A stretch of 64,000 bases of DNA from Thalassotalea atypica (lineage in GTDB: Bacteria; Pseudomonadota; Gammaproteobacteria; Enterobacterales; Alteromonadaceae): the NCBI RefSeq assembly GCF_030295975.1, contig NZ_AP027364.1, forward strand, positions 3,038,001 through 3,102,000, in the 5' to 3' direction. The notes beneath the pieces are model-generated. The model did not search any database. It was not told the DNA's origin and saw nothing but the letters and a program-made list of their open reading frames with translations. Shown here one piece after another: positions 58,006 through 64,000 of this stretch. How positions within the stretch are numbered: position 1 is the first letter of the stretch; each line of letters begins with the position of its first letter. A program made the translations under genes and the position numbers.

Positions 58006-59224
58006 TTCTTAATACCTCTGCGGGCTGTGTTTGTGATGCTCGATAAGCGGGATAAAGGGTGGCAAGTAGGCTCATGGCAAAGGCTGACAATACGATAACG
58101 CCAATGTCTGGCCACTCAATTCGAATCGGCAATTGTTGACTTGCATAACCTTGTCCAAATACATTTAGACCAAAAAGCTCCATGATTGGGTTTAAGGCTT
58201 GGGTTAATAATACCCCTAGGCTTGCCCCTAAAATAACGCCCCAACTGCCATTGACTAACCCTTGAGTCATGAATATTTTCACTATCCCTAGGCGTGACAT
58301 CCCTATGGTTTGCAATATACCAATTTCCCCTTGTTTATCATTCACGACCATGACCAAGGCTGAAACAATATTAAAAGCAGCTACCGCTACTATCAGGCTG
58401 AGCATAAGCCACATCATATTTTTTTCCATGTTGACCGCGGAAAATAACGCCCCTTGGCTCTGTTTCCAAACAGTAAACTCGAGTTTCGGAAATTGCTGTT
58501 TAAAATGGTTAACAACGCCATCAGCGATAAAAGGATCATCAAGATAAATCCTTAATTGTGAGGATTGTTCAGGCTTTTTTCTTTGTAACTTATTAGCGGC
58601 ATCTGTGTGAATATAAACGACACTGTCATCAATTTGCGAGCCAACATAAAAGATACCCGACACTTTAAATGTGCGTTGTATAGGTATTCTCCCCATTGGG
58701 GTAAATAGGGTTTTATTAGGCAACACAAGGCGTAACTTATCACCGATATTTACCGATAGTTTGCGCGCTAATGACCGTCCAATAACCGCTTGATATGGCG
58801 TCTCAGATAAAGAAGATAGTGTACCTAGGGTCATGTGTTCATTAACCAAATTAGTTTGCTCTAGTTCAGGTGAGAGACCATGAACTAAAACGCCTTGGAG
58901 TTGACTGGCAGATTGTACTAAAGCTTCCATTTCAACAAATGGCGTAACTTTGACGACACTAGGGTGGGCAAGCAATCTTGTTTGAATATCTTGAGGTAAC
59001 TGACTCGCAGTTGGCGCTTCAACGATCACATGAGGAACAATGCCAAGAATACGCTTTTTTAACTCTCCTTCAAAACCATTCATGACCGACACAACCGTGA
59101 TCAATGAGGCAACGCCAAGTAATATTCCTGCAATGGAAAAAAATGTGATAAACGAAATAAAGCCAGAATGATTTTGACTTCTGCTGTATCTGAGACCGAT
59201 GAAAAAACTTACAGGTTGAAACAT
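57998..59224 (-). CDS. lolC: Lipoprotein-releasing ABC transporter permease LolC
   Basis: The first gene of lolCDE. The N terminus PVSFFIGLRYSRSQNHSG and VVSVMNGFEGELKKRILGIV matches LolC, the subunit that docks LolA through a periplasmic hook. There are four membrane helices (one N-terminal, three C-terminal) around a periplasmic domain. Length 408 (E. coli 399). The ribosome site is weak. Confidence 0.95.
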   Translation of the reverse strand: MFQPVSFFIGLRYSRSQNHSGFISFITFFSIAGILLGVASLITVVSVMNGFEGELKKRILGIVPHVIVEAPTASQLPQDIQTRLLAHPSVVKVTPFVEMEALVQSASQLQGVLVHGLSPELEQTNLVNEHMTLGTLSSLSETPYQAVIGRSLARKLSVNIGDKLRLVLPNKTLFTPMGRIPIQRTFKVSGIFYVGSQIDDSVVYIHTDAANKLQRKKPEQSSQLRIYLDDPFIADGVVNHFKQQFPKLEFTVWKQSQGALFSAVNMEKNMMWLMLSLIVAVAAFNIVSALVMVVNDKQGEIGILQTIGMSRLGIVKIFMTQGLVNGSWGVILGASLGVLLTQALNPIMELFGLNVFGQGYASQQLPIRIEWPDIGVIVLSAFAMSLLATLYPAYRASQTQPAEVLRNE

Positions 59225-59397
59225 TAAAAACTATTTAGCTTACAGCCAGTTAATGTACTAATGGCTAATTGAAGTATTGCGCCAAGCATAACACAAACTT
59301 ATGCAATTTAAATGCGCCTGAATGTAAAGAGGTTTATCGATTGCCCTTTTTTGTTGCGACACTGTTTTTCGAAAGAAAGCGTTATGTATTAACCTCC

Positions 59398-59892
59398 CTA
59401 CTTATTAATCAACTTATTATTTAAATTCTCACCTCCTAAAAAGATTTCTCTGGGGGTATAATTGATCCAGTCTGTTTGCTTCACAATTTTGTTGGTATGA
59501 TCAAATTCTTGGCTAATAACAAATAACCAAGGACCCAGCACTTTTCCATCATAACTAAATTGGTGAAAATAGCCTTCAGTAACTACGGAGTTACCCTCAA
59601 CGATTTGTCGAGTGACGGTTAAAATACGATCACCGGATAAGCGTTTAAATTCCCCTCTGTGCCAGTTTAAAAATGCTTTAATTTCAGCTTTGTTTTTTAG
59701 ATTATTACCATAAATCACGTCGACAAACTGCGCCTTATCCGAATAGAACGTCATAAATCGTTCAAAGTCTTTACGCTTTGAGTATGTATCAAAATATGAC
59801 TTAGCAACCTCAGCTACGGGTTTATGAGCTTGGGCATCGACAGCATTCGTGTTTAGTAGCGTGCATAAAAGTAGTGCCCTTAGTATTATCAT
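59398..59892 (-). CDS. Exported NTF2-like (SnoaL-type) protein
   Basis: A 164-residue protein with a signal peptide (about residues 1-20, ending AVDAQA) and an NTF2-like fold: VAKSYFDTYSKRKDFERFMTFYSDKAQFVDV (helix-helix-strand, given here in one description), FLNWHRGEFKR and strands up to KQTDWINYTP. The pocket residues are not diagnostic, so no enzyme activity is assigned. I take the ATG at 59892 because GGAG lies five bases upstream; a GTG two codons earlier overlaps that site. It is 46 bases downstream of the GNAT gene on the same strand. Confidence 0.8.
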   Translation of the reverse strand: MIILRALLLCTLLNTNAVDAQAHKPVAEVAKSYFDTYSKRKDFERFMTFYSDKAQFVDVIYGNNLKNKAEIKAFLNWHRGEFKRLSGDRILTVTRQIVEGNSVVTEGYFHQFSYDGKVLGPWLFVISQEFDHTNKIVKQTDWINYTPREIFLGGENLNNKLINK

Positions 59893-59944
59893 GTACACTC
59901 CACTTCCTTATTGTCTTTAGCACTATTTGTGCATGTTATAACAC

Positions 59945-60493
59945 TTATTCGGGCATAAATGCAGCTTGATATTGCACTTCACCTGCTACATTTCTCTCAC
60001 AAAAATGTAGCACCATAAAAAATTCTGCTGGCAGGCCAGAGTATGTTACAGCTGCATCATGAACGAAACCAAATCGTTGATAATACTCAGGCTCACCCAC
60101 CAAGACACATCCGTTTGCGCCTAATTGCTTGATTTGCTCTAACCCTAATTCAATTAATTTAGCGCCAATACCTTGTTGTTGATAGGCAGGTAAAACGCTC
60201 ACGGGCGCAAGGCCATAGTATTGCTTGTCTTCACCGTCAATCGTGATTTTAGAAAAGCTGATATGTCCCACAATAGAAGTATTGTTTTCATCATCCAGAT
60301 CTGTGTTAGTACAAGTCGCTACAATCGACACGGATAGTTGCTCGTCCTCTCTTAGTCGCTGAACAATATCTTGTTCTTTATGATCAGAGTATGGATGTTC
60401 GGCAAATGCTGCTGTAATAACACCAGAAATATGTGGTTGGTCGCCGTTTAGTTCGTTGCGGTAGGTTATCGTTTGATTTGAAAATTTATTCAT
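59945..60493 (-). CDS. GNAT family N-acetyltransferase
   Basis: A 182-residue acetyltransferase of the GNAT fold. The acetyl-CoA-binding motif is PAYQQQGIGAKLIELGLEQI (around residue 105), preceded by the strand LAPVSVLP; the later VGEPEYYQRFGF is typical of the YhbS-like branch. The substrate is unknown. It is probably cotranscribed with the NTF2-like gene downstream. Confidence 0.9.
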   Translation of the reverse strand: MNKFSNQTITYRNELNGDQPHISGVITAAFAEHPYSDHKEQDIVQRLREDEQLSVSIVATCTNTDLDDENNTSIVGHISFSKITIDGEDKQYYGLAPVSVLPAYQQQGIGAKLIELGLEQIKQLGANGCVLVGEPEYYQRFGFVHDAAVTYSGLPAEFFMVLHFCERNVAGEVQYQAAFMPE

Positions 60494-60689
60494 TAGATCA
60501 CATGCATGTTTTTAGATTCAAATACTTTAGCAAAGCTAACTCTCTATCACTAATCAATTCATGTCAGCATATGTAAAACGCTGATTAGATTGAATATCAA
60601 CTAAACGCTAGTATAAAATGAACTAATTTCTCACTGAATAATGTCATATTAATGACTCAGCGACTAGTAAATCAATAAGTTAGGATATT

Positions 60690-61322
60690 ATGACCACTGC
60701 CGAAAACACGACGAAACTTGAGCAATTTAATGAGTTTTTCTCAATTGAACATAAATTTTCTGTAAACTTGGTGGCAATTGATACTAACCGTCTGCCAAGT
60801 TTTGAACATTTCCTCAGTAAAATGCCACTCCCTTTTCGCATATCCAGCGACATAGTAGCACTCGATCAAGCAGCGCTGCGACCGATTCAGGCACTCAGCG
60901 GTGTAGCGGGTCAATTGGTCGAATTTTTGAATCATCAAGCCAACAAAATTGACTTGCTTGTCGGTTACATTCTCAGTCAACAAGATGAGCCTGAACACCG
61001 ATACCGTGGCATTAAATTTGGTGGCGGCGGTGTCATTTTTGAATCAGATTGCGCTTTTAATATTGGCCAAATGCTAGAAATGAAAGTATTTTTGTTAGAA
61101 GAAAATTGTGCTGTATTCTGTGTTGGTGAAGTTATTGAGTTAGAGGCTATGCCTCAAAGTAGTGATAGTGATAGTAATAATAAAAATGAGTGTCATCAAC
61201 ACAAAGTCATATTCCATTACCTTCGAGAAGAAGACCGTGAAGTGTTAGTGCGCACTAGTTTGCATTTGCAATCAAAGCAATTACAAGACTTATCAAAACA
61301 GCGCAATCAAGCGAACCAGTGA
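60690..61322 (+). CDS. PilZ-like domain protein
   Basis: A 210-residue cytoplasmic protein. The first 90 residues are helical and the second half (about residues 105-195) looks like a PilZ barrel: YRGIKFGGGGVIFES, NIGQMLEMKVFLLEENC, VIFHYLREEDREVLVR. The cyclic di-GMP-binding RxxxR and D/NxSxxG motifs are degenerate (RYRG, FGGGGV), so binding is uncertain. An AGGA site precedes the ATG. It is convergent with the chemoreceptor gene and shares a terminator with it. Confidence 0.7.
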   Translation: MTTAENTTKLEQFNEFFSIEHKFSVNLVAIDTNRLPSFEHFLSKMPLPFRISSDIVALDQAALRPIQALSGVAGQLVEFLNHQANKIDLLVGYILSQQDEPEHRYRGIKFGGGGVIFESDCAFNIGQMLEMKVFLLEENCAVFCVGEVIELEAMPQSSDSDSNNKNECHQHKVIFHYLREEDREVLVRTSLHLQSKQLQDLSKQRNQANQ

Positions 61323-61366
61323 TATAGTTTTCATAGCAGTAGCTTCATCAGTGAGATCTAACCAAT

Positions 61367-61393
61367 AAAAAAGGGCGTCATCGCCCTTTTTTT
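61367..61393. terminator. Bidirectional terminator between the PilZ-like gene and the chemoreceptor gene
   Basis: AAAAAAGGGCG pairs with CGCCC plus a T7 run around a TCAT tetraloop; A- and T-runs on both sides suit both convergent genes. Confidence 0.88.
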
Positions 61394-61419
61394 AATACCT
61401 AAGGTATAGCGTGATATAA

Positions 61420-62586
61420 CTATACGCAAATTCTATTAAGGGTGGTATCAACCTCTGCCGATGTATGCTTTTGTCGCTCTGCATGCTCTGCTACCGAAGA
61501 TAAACCCGCGGTGATTTCGCGGCTCAAGCCAACCACCGTTGCCACTTTTTCATTTATCGAAGCAGTAGCTAGTCTTTGTTCGTCTGTCCCACTGGCAATT
61601 TGCGAGGTTAAATTATCAACATCAGCAAACGCATCGCCGACCTGGTCTAACGCCCCAACAACTTCCTGTGAATGTGCCAGAGACTCTTGGGTCAACTCTT
61701 GGCCACGTGATATCGCATTAACAGCATTGTTTGACTTATCTTGTAACCCTTCAACCATCGACTGAATTTCAACCGTAGATTCTTGTGTGCGATGCGCCAA
61801 AGCCCTAACTTCATCTGCAACGACGGCAAAGCCTCTTCCTTGCTCACCTGCACGCGCCGCCTCAATGGCCGCATTTAACGCCAGCAAGTTAGTTTGCTCG
61901 GCAATACCGCGAATAACATCTAAAACCGTGCCAATGCGAGAACATTCTTCTTGCAATAAAGCCAAATCTTGAGCCATACCGTTAACTTCTTTTGTCACGG
62001 CTTCAATGGTAACTTGGCTAGTATTAGATGACGAAGTACCTTGCGCTAAAATCTCCATCACTCGACTTGTTGTTTCGCTCACTTGCTCTGCACTTTCGGA
62101 TAAAATACCTGAAGTTTCCGCGACTTGATGAATCGAATCGGCAATTTGTTCAATCTGACCGGTCGACTCATTGACAGACTCAACCGACTCACTCATTTGT
62201 GTTGCTAGCTGATTTGAGCCTTGGCTTAATTGCTCCGATTCACCACGAATTTCTTTAATTACATCGGCTAAATTGACAATAAAATCACTTAACTGATTAG
62301 TGAAATGAGACAGCTCATCGCTACCTTGATCTTTGAGTGGCGCTTCTGGGGCTTGCTCTGTGCTCACCACTAAATCTAAAAACGTCTGTAGTTTATTCAA
62401 GCGATCTCTCAGCTGCAATTTGCTGTAGAAATAGCTACCAGTAGATTGTGCTAGCACCATGACTAAAATTAAGACTAACGTACCATTATTACCTAGCCCT
62501 TCACCAAATAAGAAAGCTATGACAACAAAGATCAGTCCAATAACAGCTGTAGGGAGTAGAAGCTTGACTTGTATACGATCTAACAT
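61420..62586 (-). CDS. Methyl-accepting chemotaxis protein without periplasmic sensor
   Basis: A 388-residue chemoreceptor. Two closely spaced membrane segments (about residues 8-28 and 34-53) leave almost no periplasmic loop. A short linker and a full signalling domain follow, with the hairpin tip sequence IRGIAEQTNLLALNAAIEAARAGE and GFAVVADEVRALAHRT. It ought to bind CheA/CheW but sense something in the membrane or cytoplasm, such as redox or membrane state. The ligand is unknown. Confidence 0.93.
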   Translation of the reverse strand: MLDRIQVKLLLPTAVIGLIFVVIAFLFGEGLGNNGTLVLILVMVLAQSTGSYFYSKLQLRDRLNKLQTFLDLVVSTEQAPEAPLKDQGSDELSHFTNQLSDFIVNLADVIKEIRGESEQLSQGSNQLATQMSESVESVNESTGQIEQIADSIHQVAETSGILSESAEQVSETTSRVMEILAQGTSSSNTSQVTIEAVTKEVNGMAQDLALLQEECSRIGTVLDVIRGIAEQTNLLALNAAIEAARAGEQGRGFAVVADEVRALAHRTQESTVEIQSMVEGLQDKSNNAVNAISRGQELTQESLAHSQEVVGALDQVGDAFADVDNLTSQIASGTDEQRLATASINEKVATVVGLSREITAGLSSVAEHAERQKHTSAEVDTTLNRICV

Positions 62587-62764
62587 ATGCGTGTTCCGAT
62601 TCTAATTATTATTATTTAATTCTGACTAACCAATTTATCGACAAATTACCCGTTTTGCTAATACTATTTAGTCAATTGAATGCAATTAAGTGAATTTAGC
62701 AAGGTTCTATGTTTAATCGTACAATTAGTAGACAGCCAAATTCAACATCGATCAGGGAGCACGT

Positions 62765-62932
62765 ATGAACTTTTGGGTAATCGCCATCTGTGCAATAGCA
62801 TTGGGATTAATTGTTGGCGGCATTTTGTTGTTAAAACAATCAGCCAAGAAATTCAAATTGACAGAACAACAACTTGAAGAAATCAATCAACGTAATAAAG
62901 AGCTTGATGCGATAGAAGAGCAAGAAAAATAG
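62765..62932 (+). CDS. DUF2897 family small membrane protein
   Basis: A 55-residue protein: one membrane segment (about residues 3-23, FWVIAICAIALGLIVGGILL) followed by a charged helix (KLTEQQLEEINQRNKELDAI). This is the layout of the DUF2897 family found in Alteromonadales and Shewanella. AGGGAG five bases before the ATG supports it. Function unknown. It diverges from the chemoreceptor gene. Confidence 0.85.
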   Translation: MNFWVIAICAIALGLIVGGILLLKQSAKKFKLTEQQLEEINQRNKELDAIEEQEK

Positions 62933-63104
62933 CATGTACTGCGTTAGTTAAGTTGAGCAAACTTTAATTGATTCCAGCATTTTGAGCTTGCTTTCTCGGC
63001 AAACCAACGCTCCTTAACCTTATTACTTTAACTTTTGAATAGGTATTGAGTATGCTAATTTCACACTTACTTTCTGATCTCCCCTTACTAAAAGGATATT
63101 TTTA

Positions 63105-63722
63105 ATGCCGTTAACGCGAAAACACTCACCAATAAAATGGCGAGCAATCTTTGCTGAGTCGATATTTATTGGAGCGAGTATTTTATTTGCTTTTGCATTG
63201 CAAGATTGGGATGAAGATAAAGACATAGAGCAACGAACCATGATTGCCTTATGTAACGTAAAGTCAGAATTAACGTTTAATAAGGTACTACTAAAGAACG
63301 ATTTCATTCCACGTCAACAGGGCATGTTATCCCTTGCTGAGTCTGCCATTGTTGAACTGCAAGCACAATCTGAAACAAAAACCCAACTTAGCCAATTTCA
63401 GGAAATGCTGCTTAGCGAGCCGCTTCGCTATTCAGCTTGGACACTAGCGGGAGAATCAGGCTATCTCGTCTATGCAAATTTTGAACTGGCTACAGAAATT
63501 GGTGCTCTTATTGATTACCAAGAAGATAGCTACAAAATGATTGTTCAGCGCATGAACAATACGATCATTGATCTTAAGATTTTGGAAGATAAACCACCAC
63601 TTAAGCGTTTTGTTGTGCTTACAGAAATGATTAATGAGTGGATTATCCAAACAAAATACTTAGAAAACAAATATGATGACTTGTTTCAGCGAAAAGATTT
63701 TATTGCTTTGACGTGTGAGTAG
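63105..63722 (+). CDS. Membrane-anchored hypothetical protein
   Basis: A 205-residue protein with a basic N terminus, one membrane segment (about residues 12-30, AIFAESIFIGASILFAFAL) followed at once by an acidic QDWDEDKD, and a long helical part. The pattern of a single N-terminal helix plus about 170 helical residues resembles unnamed proteins common in marine gammaproteobacteria that start with WRAIFAESIFIGASILFAF-like sequence. AAAGGA before the ATG is clear. Function unknown. Confidence 0.75.
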   Translation: MPLTRKHSPIKWRAIFAESIFIGASILFAFALQDWDEDKDIEQRTMIALCNVKSELTFNKVLLKNDFIPRQQGMLSLAESAIVELQAQSETKTQLSQFQEMLLSEPLRYSAWTLAGESGYLVYANFELATEIGALIDYQEDSYKMIVQRMNNTIIDLKILEDKPPLKRFVVLTEMINEWIIQTKYLENKYDDLFQRKDFIALTCE

Positions 63723-63761
63723 CGACAGTAGTATTTAAACAACACTATCAGCACGGCTCAC

Positions 63762-64000
63762 TTAAGAGCGGTAGATGGTTTGTATCAGATGAAAGCCAAA
63801 TTTTGTTTTTACCGGTCCATGTACTTTTAACACTTCTTTTTTAAAGACCACATCATCAAAGGCTTTAACCATTTGGCCGCGTTTAAACTCGCCCAAATCG
63901 CCTCCTTTTTTAGCGGACGGACAAATTGAATTTTTTTTCGCTATTTGACCAAAATCAGCACCTTTAGCAATTTGTTCTTTAAGCTTATTTGCTAATGCCT
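63762..64000 (-). CDS. ppiC: Parvulin peptidyl-prolyl isomerase PpiC, 5' end missing
   Basis: The last 79 residues of a rotamase run off the right edge. The visible sequence contains the parvulin features [43 protein letters not shown] and [12 protein letters not shown], as in the single-domain cytoplasmic PpiC (about 93 residues in E. coli). About 14 residues should lie outside the window. PpiC catalyses cis-trans isomerisation of prolyl bonds. Confidence 0.9.
   Translation of the reverse strand, partial: ALANKLKEQIAKGADFGQIAKKNSICPSAKKGGDLGEFKRGQMVKAFDDVVFKKEVLKVHGPVKTKFGFHLIQTIYRS

Overview
The window is chromosomal DNA of an AT-rich (by eye about 40% GC) marine gammaproteobacterium. Gene content and protein style point to Alteromonadales, most likely Colwelliaceae (Colwellia/Thalassotalea type). 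That placement is inference from familiar gene blocks (barA-rlmD-relA-mazG, lepA-lepB-rnc-era-recO-pdxJ-acpS, rpoE-rseABC next to nadB, sdhE-ygfX-ygfZ, lolCDE, comEC-msbA-lpxK-ycaR-kdsB), not from a database search. I see no rRNA, tRNA, insertion sequence, prophage or CRISPR array. Two genes are cut by the edges: a diguanylate cyclase on the left and a parvulin PpiC on the right.

Region by region. 1-9.3 kb: GGDEF protein, ybaN, mazG, relA and rlmD on the minus strand and the hybrid kinase barA diverging from rlmD; the theme is stringent response and global signalling. 9.3-18.7 kb: a minus-strand housekeeping run (envelope-stress sigma factor and its regulators, lepA/lepB, RNase III, Era, RecO, PdxJ, AcpS), with a well-matched sigma-E promoter in front of rpoE. 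18.9-25.4 kb: nadB, sdhE/ygfX, ygfZ, a SlyD-like isomerase, a PspB-like small membrane protein, an oddly arranged TonB-domain protein, and an Hsp20 gene with a sigma-32-type promoter and a ROSE-like RNA thermometer hairpin over its ribosome binding site.

26.6-34.7 kb is the main accessory feature: a plus-strand operon for catabolism of (formyl)kynurenine through 3-hydroxyanthranilate and 2-aminomuconate (aldehyde dehydrogenase, RidA-type deaminase, 3-hydroxyanthranilate dioxygenase, ACMS decarboxylase, a divergent cyclase-family formamidase candidate, kynureninase, kynurenine 3-monooxygenase). It is headed by a short-chain dehydrogenase homologue whose catalytic Tyr-Lys pair appears to be replaced by Ser-Arg. 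Tryptophan dioxygenase and the last decarboxylase/hydratase steps are not in the window.

34.8-46.2 kb: a membrane-anchored unknown, codB-codA for cytosine uptake and deamination, an alkyltransferase-like DNA repair protein coupled to an SDR, a three-gene operon of small proteins (monooxygenase-like fold, DUF3291, YaiI/UPF0178), and a heavy-metal RND system with a His-rich periplasmic protein and a His-rich adaptor but no outer-membrane channel gene. 46.2-64 kb: KDO/lipid A and lipoprotein export genes, comEC, an M1 aminopeptidase, an NTF2-like protein, a GNAT acetyltransferase, a PilZ-like protein, a chemoreceptor without a periplasmic sensor domain, a 55-residue DUF2897 gene, an unknown anchored protein and the ppiC fragment. 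Several convergent gene pairs share clear bidirectional terminators.
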